Source: Cryphonectria parasitica EP155
Taxonomy: Eukaryota > Ascomycota > Sordariomycetes > Diaporthales > Cryphonectriaceae
NCBI RefSeq assembly: GCF_011745365.1
Contig: NW_024468912.1
Location: forward strand, 372,001 to 436,000
Length of the DNA: 64,000 bases
Reading direction: 5' to 3'
Shown here one piece after another: positions 1 through 11,999 of the stretch. Below the pieces are notes generated by a model, which was given only the letters and a program-made list of their open reading frames with translations, did not search any database and had not been told where the DNA came from. A program made the position numbers and the translations under genes. Numbering within the stretch: position 1 is the first letter of the stretch; each line of letters starts with the position of its first letter.

Positions 1-2
1 CG

Positions 3-104
3 AGGCCCAAGGGCACGGCCGCCTGCGTCATGTCTTTGAGCCATGGCAACACACCACCCTTGGTACCCAAGACGCTGTACTGCAGCTTTCTGCCCTACAA
101 CTAG
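3..104 (+). CDS. possible edge-truncated coding end (very uncertain)
   Basis: An open frame enters from the left edge and stops at TAG (102-104), ending in CSFLPYN. The same bases on the minus strand are also open from 94 down to 1 after a possible TAG acceptor, reading GRKLQYSVLGTKGG and onward. Both frames have coding-like third positions, so the strand cannot be decided here. I recognise no family. Treat this as a hint that a gene lies just outside the window. Confidence 0.2.
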   Translation, partial: RPKGTAACVMSLSHGNTPPLVPKTLYCSFLPYN

Positions 105-515
105 TGCTGCCGCCCGCCGGAGGCCCTTTCGAGAGACAAATGTCCTATCTGTCTTTTTCCGAGCGCAGTGGCACGAATTCAACGCCACCTACTATCGTAC
201 CGGGGTGCAAGATCCGAAGCATGCACTCACGCTGCTTGGGACGGCAGCAGGACCTGCAGCATGTGGCTGCTTTCGTGGACGCCTCCTAGCGGCTTGGACT
301 CGAAAATGGGCCAGCGATACGACTACCCTGAATGGCCCCCAACAGCGGAATTGGCACAGAGCCTGGCGGTTTCCTTCGGGCTTATGATGACATGAGACTC
401 TGGATGTGAGATGGGCCATACACACTCTCTATCTCACCTGGGCGCTGGCCTTCGTATTGAACAGTGTCGCTGTCATTCATCAATGTCTCAGAATCCGCCA
501 AGTGGCTCCTGTGTC

Positions 516-552
516 TGTGTGTGTGTGTGTGTGTGTGTGCGCGTGTGTGTGT
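516..552. repeat. (GT)n microsatellite
   Basis: About 12 uninterrupted GT units followed by GCGTGTGTGT. It lies in a gene-free region. Confidence 0.9.
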
Positions 553-3140
553 ATTTGGCTACCACAAGAGCCCACCAACGAGAATGGACTCCAAGATGGC
601 GGAATGGTACCACGAGCGCTGGACGAGGCTTGTCTTAGCCACCCTGTCCAGGGTCGCACGTTTATCCGAGGGGCCTTAGCACCTGACCGCTAATCCCGCG
701 CAAGGCTACCAGCGGTGAAAAGTAAGGTACAATAAATAAATAAAAATTACCTACGCAAAACCGCTGCGCATGGGCGTGGTGGGCCGTCACAGGCGGGAGA
801 TGGTATGATGACGCGAGTCCTCGATCCGAGAAGTCGTCTTACGCTGGGTTAGGTTTTCAACCAGACCCTTGACACGGCTCAATCAACCCACACACCCTCC
901 TCTATTTTCTCATTCTTTCTTTCTCTCTCTCTCACTCATCACCCGTCCCATCTTGTTTTGGGCCCCAGCCCAGCGATCCTGCCGTTTCGGCCCTTGACTT
1001 GGGATTTTCCGTTGTTTGTCTTTGGTGTAACCACACGACGGCTTCCCGGCTGCCTCTTCGCACGCAAAGCACAAGAAGCAGATCCACAGGGGGCAGGGAG
1101 AATGCCGACGTAGCAGAGGGGTCTGTTTTTCGAAACGCGGTTTGTCGCTACTCCGTGGCATTCTGCCTGCTGTCGCAATCACCATACAGCTATAGCACTT
1201 ACACATGCTATGACCCAGATATCCCCTGTAGCTACGATCGTCCAAACTTGTTCACCATCGATAGCCCATGCACACACACAGAGAGACAGAGAGAAGCACC
1301 ACGGTTCTCGCTCTCAAACTAGCTCTTATTTCCTTTTTTTTCTTCTTTTTTTTTTGCTTGAAGTCTTTTTTTCCCTTCTTCTCTTCTATCTTAGCCCTTT
1401 TCTGTAAAAGGCCCTGGGGCTGATGATGAGGCTGCACACCCAATCCACCAGCAGCCAGACATTCCTTAGTTGGTCGCCCCAGCCAAAGGCCCACGTCAGT
1501 GGAGGGGCGGACTAGCTGCGTGTTCTCCCACCCCCTCCACCCCTCTATGAGGAGGATGACGGTCAAAAGAGGTGAAAACTAAAGAGGGCTGAGCCCTCCT
1601 TACCTAGCCTTACGTGGTCATTTTCTCCGCGAATCAGGACCACTGACTTTCGGAATAGGGGATCCGCCCCAGAATGGATCATTAGCCAGGTGGGAATTAG
1701 GCAGCCTGGTATGTAGTACTGGTAGTATGTACCACTACTATCGTGTATGTACTACACTATGTATAGCGGTGACAACAAAGCCGATGGCCCCTTCGGAGAA
1801 CACCTTTACGGGCCACGACAAGCAGCCCAGGTCGAAGAGAGCCCCGCTGGGGGCTGACGGGGACGAATGAGTCTGATCTTCCCGGCCTTTTCCACGTCTG
1901 GGCATATTCGACGAGCGCGTTTCGTCTATCTTTGCCTCGTCCTTTTGTGTTGCATAATTTTGTGCTGCATGCATGTAGTCTGTCCCCCACAATTGTTCTG
2001 ATGCTCGATGAGCCAACAAACCCTCCTCTTGAGTCTCTAATTACTCTATTATGCATGTCCATGCATGTCGACCCTATTGAGAGTAACCCACAGACAACGA
2101 CTCCAATAGTTTTCTTCAAGAAGAGGGGGAGGGGCAGAAAGCAACATGTGGACAGTATTTTTATTGAATGCGAACCGGCAGTAAGGGTGGACCGCAGGAT
2201 TTAGTGTGTGGATCTTGGGGGGGACGTGGTTGAAGGAACTAACACTAAAACTGACTGCATGGCTGGAGCTGGGAACCAGTAGTACTGTAGTCTGGTAAAG
2301 TACGGCCGCCTACTTCGTCGCTCCTACATGGTAGCAAGCAGCCCGAAGAGGTCATCTGATCAATAAGTTGCTAGCTGAGTGCGAGAGAGCCAACATCGTG
2401 GGATAGGGTTACAGACAGTGTTACGGACGAAGCGGTTAGGGTGCAGTGAGAATGGGACAACACAAGGGTGGGCTTCCGACCACGGGCCTCTTTTCTTCTT
2501 CTTATCCTTTTTTCCTTTCTCCCTTTCTCTCTATCTTTGATGAAGAAGATTTGTCCTCTTCTATGACCCTTTGTGTGTGTGTTTCTGGTGCATGCCCCGC
2601 CTCTAAGGGAACCCCTATGATTGGCTATTCTCAAGCAAATCACGGTACAAAGTATAGCCAGCGCCAGCCCAGGCGTTGATAGGTTTTATTTATTGTACGT
2701 ATATATCGCAAGGACCAGGCTTCGTTTCACTCTCAGCCCTACGGCGAGTGAGGGGGTGTCCAAAGACCGGCACTAGTGGATATCGTCGCTCGTAAGGCTT
2801 TTAGAATGGGATCCCTTGTCTTCTTGTTGGTCCACGATCCCTGATTTCTTACTTAATTGAATGTATGGTACTTATCTTAATTTTCTCCCCCTTCCGTGGC
2901 GACCGGCAGGGGTCTTGCACCTTCTTCATCTTCTTCATCATCATCTCTTGCGAGCCCACATGGTGTGGGCGGGGCCCGAGTGGCTCTTGCTCTTTCCTTC
3001 CTCAGCCCTGACAGGCCACATGGCTCGGGGGGAGAGAAAGAGGGGAGATGGAAGGTGCAGGTGCATGACTCGCCAGTCATGGTACCTTGAGAACACATGG
3101 GAAAAAGTGAAGTCGCGAAAGGCATCGTAAGGATCGTCAC

Positions 3141-3162
3141 CATCATCATCATCATCATCATC
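3141..3162. repeat. (ATC)n trinucleotide repeat
   Basis: Seven consecutive CAT/ATC units followed by an A run. It is not inside a supported gene. Confidence 0.85.
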
Positions 3163-3349
3163 AAAAAAGGACTGGTGGCAGCCAACTACTACTACTAAGT
3201 AAGCACATTGTGGATCGATACTGTAATGTACCTTTTTCAACCAAAAGACGCCTCTCTTTTTGGTCTGGTCTGTACAATATGTGCGCAGCTGGTCCTCCTC
3301 CTTCTCTTTCTCCTCCCACCGACTTTTTTTTTTCTCTTTCTTTTCGTTA

Positions 3350-3666
3350 AGGTAGCTGAATGGCTAGATCAACTCTCAGGTGGCTTCTTTCGTACAAAAA
3401 GAGACGATGGTCTGCTCTTGATCCACACAGGCCCATTCGGATTCGAATTCCAGCTAGAACAACAAGACTATGTGGCACTACTCTCGAGGGGGGGTGAGGA
3501 GGGGAGGGTGGGGGAGAGTTGTAGGTTCAAATCTTGTGGTTGGGTCCTCCTTGCAAGTTGTCCGTCTCATCCAATCCGTTCTAGGCGAAACCTCCCTTCT
3601 TCCACGTAAGGCTGTGTTTGTTTTTATTCTTTTTATGTTGTGCCAAAAAAAAAAAAAAAAAAAAAA
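3350..3666 (+). mobile_element. SINE-like unit with tRNA-type promoter boxes and poly(A) tail
   Basis: A box-like TAGCTGAATGG lies at 3353-3363. A perfect B box, GGTTCAAATC, lies at 3524-3533 within a segment that reads like the TΨC arm of a tRNA (GTTGTAGGTTCAAATCTTG). About 110 bases downstream is a run of 22 A residues (3645-3666). A Pol III head, a short non-coding body and a 3' A tail are the layout of tRNA-derived SINEs, which are known in several ascomycetes. The spacing between the two boxes (about 160 bases) is longer than in a normal tRNA head, and I find no target-site duplication, so the 5' limit is uncertain. There is no coding capacity. Confidence 0.4.
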
Positions 3667-4519
3667 CATCACTCATTTTGAAATTTGCTCGGGCACAGTA
3701 TACACCGGCGCTCTGCAGTGAGAAAAGGAGATGATGACACCAGGCAGTCAGTGGCCCTTTCATCCTTCCGGCCGAGGCCCTCAGCCTTTAGTGTACGATT
3801 TATACAATAGTGCAGACGATGTTGTCGATCTGCGTTTTCCAAGAATAAGCCCGTTGCCCAACCATGTCTACAACAGTACATGATCTTCTTCAGGCCCAAA
3901 CCTTGTTGAAAATTAGGAGATGCAGAGGATCAATAGAGAGAAAAAAGAAAAGAAGCTTATTTCCGGCACTCATATCTTCTCCTCCTGCTGCTACTACTAG
4001 TCCTTGTCTTTTCGTGCTTCTCCTCGGAGAAAGACTCGCTTGCAAGGGGCACAGACATATCAGAAGGCGATGGTATCATTCGCAATGCCACCCTGGACGA
4101 CTCAGGTTGGCGATCGCCCGAGGTACATACGCATAGACTGGTGCACGACTAGGTGCTTGTCTCATTGTATCCAGCTCTGCCGGGCTGACCCACCAGTGCG
4201 ATCTCAAACTACAGCAACACACCCAATACGTTGTGATGAATTCGTGTGTGTGCGTGCGTGTGTGTTTGTGTCCCTATGTCGTACACTATGGTAAAGGAGT
4301 GTTGTGGTGGCGACAACAGCTCACCTGGGGCTGAAGATCTCTCACCTCCTGCGCCACAAATCAGTACGCCCTCTCATCCAGTCGATGGACCTGCAGCAGA
4401 CGTCCCCTGCCTGATCCGCACTCTACCCTAGGTCTTTCTTGTCTTGGAGTTTTGAAGAAACTCCCATGTGATTATATTCCCGTCTCTCGGACCGAAGCCC
4501 AGCTGGTGCGGCGAAATTG

Positions 4520-4562
4520 ACACACACGCGCGCGCGCGCGCGCGCACGCACACATGCACGTC
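4520..4562. repeat. alternating CA/CG purine-pyrimidine tract
   Basis: CACACA leads into about nine CG units and then CACGCACACATGCACG, nearly perfect purine-pyrimidine alternation over some 40 bases. Such tracts can adopt left-handed DNA; that is a general property of the sequence class, not something shown here. Confidence 0.85.
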
Positions 4563-5572
4563 GAGAATACAACACACACATACATTGGCTGATGCACAGC
4601 ACTGACAATTCGCCCAATGATGGGGTGCCCGAGTGGCCAATGGGCACCCTTATCGATCGCAACGGCGGGACCCCGGGAGACGGGGGGACGGGAGTGGAGG
4701 GGGGGTTTGTTCAAACGTGGCTCGCACGGATGGCAAACGCCGCCAGGGCGTTTCGACCTTCTTTCTTTCTTGTTCTCCATGTTGATCATGCAAGCTCAGC
4801 CACGCTCGGGCAGCTGTAAAACGCAGCCAGCATCAAACCAAAAGCATCGGCAGACGATGTCAGCCCAAGATTGGAAACACGAGCTCTTGGCTCGTCTGAT
4901 CTCTTGTGATTTCTATTTACAGCATCCCTCAACAACAGCCGAGCGAGCCGACAAGGCGCGAGAGAGACAAGACAATGTGATTTCGATATCGAGTTCTGTT
5001 CATGATGGAAAGAGCGGGATACCCCAAAAGGCTCTCGACTCGCGACTGCGGGCAAAAAGGAAAGAGAGGCGACCCAGGGGAATTAATGAATGCTTCTATT
5101 TTGCCCTGATCGATTATCAAGGATGACTATAATATTGTAATACAATCAATAAGCAGAACCGCCAACCCGGAACCCTGGAGGCCCAGCCCGCTGGGGCGAG
5201 AAGGCTAGGTGGTACCAGTTGGGCGGGCCATGGCCCTGTAAAATTACCATCAGACATGTTGGCCACCGGGGCTGTGGGTTGCGTCCCAGCGTCTCTGGGA
5301 TCAGTGGTAGCAGTGGGGGCGGGCCCGGCACAGGCACTACTTTACCTACCATAGCATAGCATAGTACATTCTCTATAGTGCATCTGTGGTCGTCCCTCTT
5401 GGCGACGATCGACTTCTGCATGCAGACTGGTTGGTTAACATGGTGAAGATCCCGACGGACGATGCAATCTCTCCCTCTATCTCTCTATCCAAACCCAGAC
5501 CCCACTTAGTAAAATCTCCCCGAACACGTCCGGAACGCCCTACAGCCAGCTCTTTTTTGGTGTGGTGTGTAG

Positions 5573-5585
5573 GTGTGTAGGTGTG

Positions 5586-5632
<47 letters not shown>
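5573..5632. repeat. (GT)22 microsatellite with flanking GTGTGTAG units
   Basis: Three imperfect GTGTGTAG units (5565-5588) run into an uninterrupted (GT)22 at 5589-5632, the longest dinucleotide repeat in the window. Confidence 0.95.
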
Positions 5633-5635
<3 letters not shown>

Positions 5636-8600
5636 AGTGTTTGAAGGGCGAACTTGGGATTGCCGTGATTGCGTGTGCGCCTCTTTATCCCTTGGTGCAT
5701 TCTCGCAACTCTCCTCTCGATAAGGAAACACTTGGGAAAGCCCAAGAGGGCTGGTAACTTTGGCCTTTGTCCTTCCCCCAGCACGGCAGATTATGATGAA
5801 CTGAGCGACATCTCCGGTGCTTGCTCAGGGGGGTATGGCCGGAACGGCACAAACTTACACGGTATCACCAGCAAGTGTTCCCCCAAGGACATCTTCGGAA
5901 ATGAAACGCTGATTGTGGGCGGTAGTACTGACAGCGATACTGTACAATCAAACTGTGTAGTACATTACTTGTCCATTGTCTCGTCTCGTCTCGTCGTTGT
6001 AACTGATATATTCGAAAAAGCATAGTAATAACAGGGCGGAGGGCGAAGGGCGGATCCCTCCTCGGCTGCTTGCTTTACCCTGCTTGCCCTGCTTGCCCTG
6101 CCCTATTCCCAGTCCCCAGAGTGTCGCAGTCGCGTAGCACGCGCGCGCACACGCACACACATGCACACCACATGTAATCTATCTTTTTCTTTAGTCTCCA
6201 CAAAATCAAGGCTTCCGAGACCGCGAGCCGACGTAAGAGAGACCGGGGGAGGGGAGGGGAGTAGAGTGAGGGACAGCCAGGATTGGACGAGATAGTACAA
6301 GGCGTTGATGAGGCGAGCCTCTTTTGGGCGACCAGCACCGTTAGTTCATCGATACAACAACAAACAAAACGAAAAGAAAAAATTCTGAGACAAACCAACA
6401 CCTTTCCTCTCCTCTCTCTTCTCTTCTCTTCATTCTGTCTCGGTTCACACAGGAGCATGGATGCCCAGTCTGTCAGGCATAGTCCGCAGTAACACTCCCT
6501 AAGGTGACATCCGTCGAAGCAAGAAAGGTACCAAACCAAACTCCGGGCCGGCGCAAACAAAGCCGCCGTTTAAACGCTGTGGGGGGTTCAGGGGTCATCG
6601 TCCTGAATTACTACCTTACTACTATAGTGTGTACGTACTGCAACGTTGTAGAAAGCAAGAAAAATACACTCATCGAGGAAGAAAAGGGCGCTGTAGGGAA
6701 CTGGCCTAGGCAGCAAGGGTCTTTTCATCTCTCAGAGATTAAACTCGGAACCAATGTCGTGCGCGCACCAACTCCGGGCAGTGGCTAAGGTAGTCTGTAC
6801 TACCACAACACGTATGGCTGACCTGTTCCTCTCTTTCTCTCTCATTGCCGAGAAGTAGAGGCAAAGGATGAATGAATAGCTGGCTTACCATTCGGCCGGC
6901 AGGCGGTGAATACGCTGGAAGAGTACTGATTAATGCACCAAGCACCTCCATTTCGCTCGCAAGGTCGCCATTCGGGGGGTAAGGTGCAGCTGCTCGAAGC
7001 GGCCGATGGCCAATTCCAGGTGGGGGGGAATCCTTCTTCTGCATGTGTTGTACTTTTCAAGCCTGTTCTAGTTTAACTTAAAAACACCCTCTATCTTGTC
7101 CCTTCCGCACTATTCAAAGCACACTAAACTCTTCCTCTCTCTTTTCTCTTGTGTGTGTCTCTCCCTCTCTTTAACTGGTTTGGCAGTCTCCGCCTGCAGC
7201 GTTACCCTTCTCTGCGACCCTGAACCTTCGCATTCTCCCGTCCCGTCTTGCCTTAACAGGCGAGATTTTCGCCCTTCGGGTGGGATGGATGGTAAGAGAG
7301 AGAGGGAGAAAGAATAGGCAGCTAGACGCCCCGAACAAATGTCTAACCTACCATGCATGTACTATGTACCAATATTGTCGTTTACCCAGCTTCGGCACTT
7401 GCTCCTCATTAGAGGATCCAGCGCCGTTAGTGTACCTCTTGCACAATTTAAGGTGTTGCTGGGAGGAATGGTCGGGGAGTACACGAGATGGGATTCTGTG
7501 ATTCGGGCGCATCTGGACCCACAATCTACTATTGGTACGGAAGCTATGCCGAGGCCTTTTCCTCTCGCTCACTCAGTCTGTCTGTCTCTTTCTCTTTCTC
7601 AAGAGGTACATGCAATGCACAAGGTGCAGACGCAGGTCGAGAGGGGGTTCCAAGTCCGTAGGAATGATGCATCACTCCTGAATCTTGTGTCCGGCCCGCG
7701 CCGGGTGCAGCAGATTAAATCGGTGGATAGACACACAGATAGACAGGTGGGACACTTGCTTCTGCCTGATACACGCACATGCACATGCACATACACCCAC
7801 TGCCACCATGACACATTAATAGCGAAGCGAGAGTCATACAGTAGTCGAAGAAGCATCACGAAGGAGGGGTAAGGTAACGTTGGCGATGCCACAACTGGTC
7901 CTGCAGGGTAGGGGGAAAAAAAGGAGAGCATGCCTGAAGCAGAATCTGCTGCAGGAATCCAATAGGGGCGGTCGCCGGTATAGTGCCCTCCCTACCAGAG
8001 CCACCACTGACCCAGCCTGCCAAGTAAACCCTCAAAGGCAGCCTGGGACTGATGTGGAGGGGGAATCGATGGATGATGGTCAGACACATGGCTGTGCCCA
8101 CCCTGTCTCAGCGTCATTGACTGGACGGCCATACACACACAGGGCTGTTGTCACAAGGACGACGTGACATTCAGCGCAACCAATTGTGTCTCAATAGAGA
8201 GAGGGGGAAAAAATGAGAAAGAAAATTGGCAAACCCCACACTACCACATGCACGCACCCGACAAGGAGGGAAGAAATATGATTACAACAGGCAAGAAGAG
8301 GCATGTGTGTTCGGGTACTGGCATAATGATGCGTATGTCCTCCCCCCCCCCCCACCCCACCTCTTTCCCCTACCGATTGCACCTCAACGTGCCAACAGGA
8401 AAGGTTGACATGAAGAGGGACTTGAAGAGGCGATAGAGATGTCACAACTACATGATCATAATGTACAAGAAAGACAAGGTAGCATCCGACGCTGAGGGAG
8501 AATGGCGATCGGCAACTGCAGGTCGAATCGAGTCCGTTCTGGGTAGGTACTGAACATAGCAGTCGCCACAATTCCCTTCGTTCCTGATTTCCTTCGAGAG

Positions 8601-8999
8601 GAGGGGACCACGTCGTCTCTGCCCCCCTCCCCCCCTCACTTTATTTTTTTTTATTTTAATCTCTTCTCTTGTTGTCACCCTCCATTCAACCCAGGCATTG
8701 ATTGCAAAGAAAGAAGTAGGCAAGAAAGAGGAACATTCCTTCAGCCTTATAACGGAAGGAACCGAATTAGAGGTTCGTCCGGTTTGGGTGGCCTGTTCAA
8801 AACCATGTCACCATGCAAAGAGTGGTACTTTGTCCTTCCGTCCCCTCCTCTTCCTGCTCCCCAGAGCCTTATGTGTCTTATTATCTAGGCCGCGTCATTA
8901 ATACTCTTAGTGTTGGGGGCTGGGAGTCGGACTGCTATCCGAGAGGACCAAAGAAAGACACTCGCTGCAACGAGGCTCCAGGGCTGTAACCTCGTGTTC

Positions 9000-11999
9000 G
9001 TGCCATAGGCTTTTTGCATTGCACACGTCTGGCGAATTTGGCGCCGATCTTGACATCTCCTTGCCATGCAGCGGTGCTCTTTTGCCGCTCTGCCTTTGTG
9101 CTGATCTCAGATCTGGCCTTTCTGTACCATGGCACTTGTGCTCGTGCAAAGAAATGGCCACAAGTGCTGACTTGCGTGTTCAGAATAGTTGGAACTGGCT
9201 GACAACCGAGGACAAGGTCAGTGTCTCGAGATCCCGACACAGTTTATTCTATGGCCTCTCATGGCACATGGAGGCTCAGGACTGTAACTGACATCTGGGA
9301 CGCTTCCAGAACGGGCCAGGGTGATGTATAATCAAAACATCTGCATGGGAGTCTCGGATCAACATCAACACCAATGAAACCCTTCTTTTGATGCGGCGAC
9401 ACCCGAGGCAGCACGTACACAAGTGACCATGGTTCAACGTCAAGTTTCCTGGGTCTTACGAACAGTCACCAATCTCATCACTCAAGTCACGCAAACACAC
9501 CAATAATCAGTCACTTCAATCCAAGGAACTGCTTCTTTATGTTGCATGTCACAGAGTGGCTAGCCAGTTGTCTGGAATCACGTACTGTTGCCCCTTACTT
9601 CTTTGTGTGACACTTGCCCATGCACATAATTACTCACTGGGACTTGCCACAGCGTAATCTCCGATTGTTTGTACTTGTATTTACCGGAGGAGAGTGAGGC
9701 ATGGTGATGATCGCAATGACTAGGTATGTGTGTGTGTGGTTTCTGGTCATATTCCTTCGCTTGAACGTCATCTCGAACATGGGGCTTGCCGAGGCTCTCA
9801 CGCTTTATCATCGTGGGTATCATTGCCGTCAACGTACCATTATTGGATGTTTCAGGAGGGAGGCTAAGTGTTATACTCTTGTCACCACCGCAAGCTTCGA
9901 ATAGGCGGGCCATGGCTTACGGATCCTGGAGGAAAGACTGGCAAAGCTATCCGATGCTATCATCAGCTGGGTATCCATTTCAGAGCCAGACTGGAGACAC
10001 TCAGGTCGTTACCTCCTCGGGACCGAGAAGAGGTTTAGCTCTGCTGCGACTTTTCGACTACTGTAGCTTTATGAGCGCAAGAGCAATACTCAACAGAGCG
10101 AGTCTCGCACCTTGCTGAGCCAGCAGCCACATGCGAAGCCGCAATCACCAAACAGGGAAAAGTTACCAGCTGACTGAATGATCATGCGGCTTTAAACTAG
10201 CTTCGTAATACCTTGTGGGTGAATGGTTTCGAGCGACTCGACGCAGAATGTTGAGGGTTTGCCGCTGACGCCCGCTATCACTCCTTGAAGATGCAAGCCT
10301 CATGTGATACTAACATCTGTTCTGGATCCCTTTGTAGATCAGGTCCAAATCGAAATCATAGGCGAGTAGCAGGGGAAGGAGGAGGGGGCGGGGGCGTGCG
10401 ATGGGACCTGAGTACGGTACTGGAAGGGCCCCCAGCGGGTTTTCCAGCGCCACGCACAGGAGAAAAGAAGTATTACGCTGGTCCTATAGTCACCCACCCT
10501 CTTCGCAGAATATGTCAGTGTCTGAGTAAGGAGGACCCCAAACCCTCATGATTAGACACTAATCCCTGGTCCATCACCAGTGAGGGCTCGATCACAGTGG
10601 GCGAACTGCCCACATTGCGAGTCATCCGACTCAGGATGAAGTGGTATGTAACGCTTATCCAAAAAAGAAATACTAAAAAAAAAATGTTTCGACAATAATC
10701 TTGGGCACCCGTGGCTGACGCCACTCAGCACCCTCCCAGGTTTTTGACTGGCATACGCACCGGGAGAGCAACGTGATGGTTGATCACGTTAGGGATCGCG
10801 CTATGCACCTCACGCAGCTGAAGACATGCAAGCAGATCTAGGGTGTGCATCCATCCCCCCCCCCCCCCTGCTCTCCCTGGACTCCTTTCCTCCACTTCCC
10901 TTCCCCTGCGAATCAAGCCAGAGAAGAGATAGCGTGTGACAGCAATACTACTCAAGTATACGGTACATGATGTTCATTTGTCATCCATCGAATCAGCATC
11001 TTGGGACCGGACAATGGGAGTTCTTACTCATGTCATTTGTTCCTGAAGAAGTTGGCAGGCTGCGAGTAATGGAGTGGCCCTGGCAGGAGTCGTTCCGATG
11101 ATGATTCCTAAGGGTGAGAGCGTTCTCGGGGGCTCTTGCAAGCTGTCACGCGCGATGTAACTCAAACATCATCGCCATTGGCAAGGCCGGCGGGTGGTGT
11201 ACCGCAGCGCACAGATCCGCTAGGGCTGTCGCAGCTCCTGCATAACAGGCTTCGAAATAAACGACGGGCAAATTACCCGGTCATCCTCGTTGCAAGTTTT
11301 ACGCTGTGCCGGCGCGTCAGTGCAGGGCATAAATGAAATTGCGTTGGGACCCCGCCGTACTTAGGGAGGGCGCTCCGTAATTCAAACTACTTTCGAGGGT
11401 GTGCATCGACAGGGCAGAGCCGGAAAATAGGACCTAGATGGCATGCCTCCCGAGTTAGATCCGCAGAGGTGCCGAGCCCCTCGTCTCCCCACAGGGCTGA
11501 AGAAGACCCAGGCACGAGGTCCTCCTTGTTACCAGAGCCCTGCAGCGGCTGTTGCCCATGATCTACATGGTGTGTATAGCCAGGTTGCTGGCTTCGGCAA
11601 TTGCGACTAGGTACGTGGCATTTGCCACAAGGCTTGAGAAACACATATGCGAGTATGCTCATCATGATCCAGAAGTCAATATCTGTGTTACATGCGAGAA
11701 ATAATAGCGTCATTTTGTCTTTTCTATAATTGTAGAACAGATCGACACCGACGTGGCTGCGCAAGTTGGACTCGGAAGTGGCACTCACCATGTATATCAT
11801 CCAGAGTCATTGCAATAGTACATCAAAGGGTGACCCAATCCGATGGCGTGTTGGTGCCAAGGCAAGGCAGCTGAACTCCAGCTGGATATCTCACGTTAAC
11901 ACAATTTCTCTTTTTCCGATAAAAGTCTACAAGACAAAACCTATCATTGCTGGATCACGTTGCCTGGCTTGATTACTGCACAAACAGAACTCGGTGCAA
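9000..11999. other. gene-free stretch
   Basis: More balanced base composition and fewer simple repeats than the sequence to its left, but no open frame shows a recognisable domain or a consistent exon chain. A poly(C) run of 14 lies at 10855-10868. An A-rich patch (10660-10685) follows a GC-rich hairpin-like segment near 10590-10640. Confidence 0.45.

Larger units (their letters stand above)
105..3349. other. gene-free stretch with microsatellites
   Basis: No credible coding sequence; open frames are short and low in complexity. It contains a (GT)n run (about 516-552), pyrimidine-rich tracts (about 900-940 and 1320-1400), a CTTTC-rich block (2490-2560) and an (ATC)n run (3141-3162). Inverted GTAC-rich patches occur near 1710-1760 and 2280-2305. 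Nothing else is supported. Confidence 0.6.
3667..8999. other. gene-free stretch with simple repeats
   Basis: No supported gene. It contains a CA/CG alternating tract (4520-4562), a long (GT)n run (5589-5632), CTCT-rich blocks (about 5465-5490, 6405-6435, 7135-7170), GTAC-rich palindromic patches (about 5930-5975, 6600-6640) and a poly(C) run (8342-8353). A 169-codon frame at 4617-5126 overlaps repeats and has no recognisable domain, so I left it out. Confidence 0.55.

Noticed and set aside
3350..3460. A tRNA gene starting GGTAGCTGAATGG with a TTCGAAT loop near 3440
   Set aside because: The acceptor and T stems do not pair at correct spacing; only isolated motifs fit.
4615..4730. A type II tRNA (GCCCGAGTGG and GTTCAAAC words)
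   Set aside because: No acceptor stem and a G-run-rich middle that cannot form an anticodon arm.
4617..5126. A 169-codon open frame
   Set aside because: No domain, irregular composition, and overlap with simple-repeat sequence; probably chance.
10540..10690. A second SINE with an A-rich tail
   Set aside because: The A-rich patch is interrupted and the B-box-like word (GGGCTCGATCAC) is poor; not enough support.
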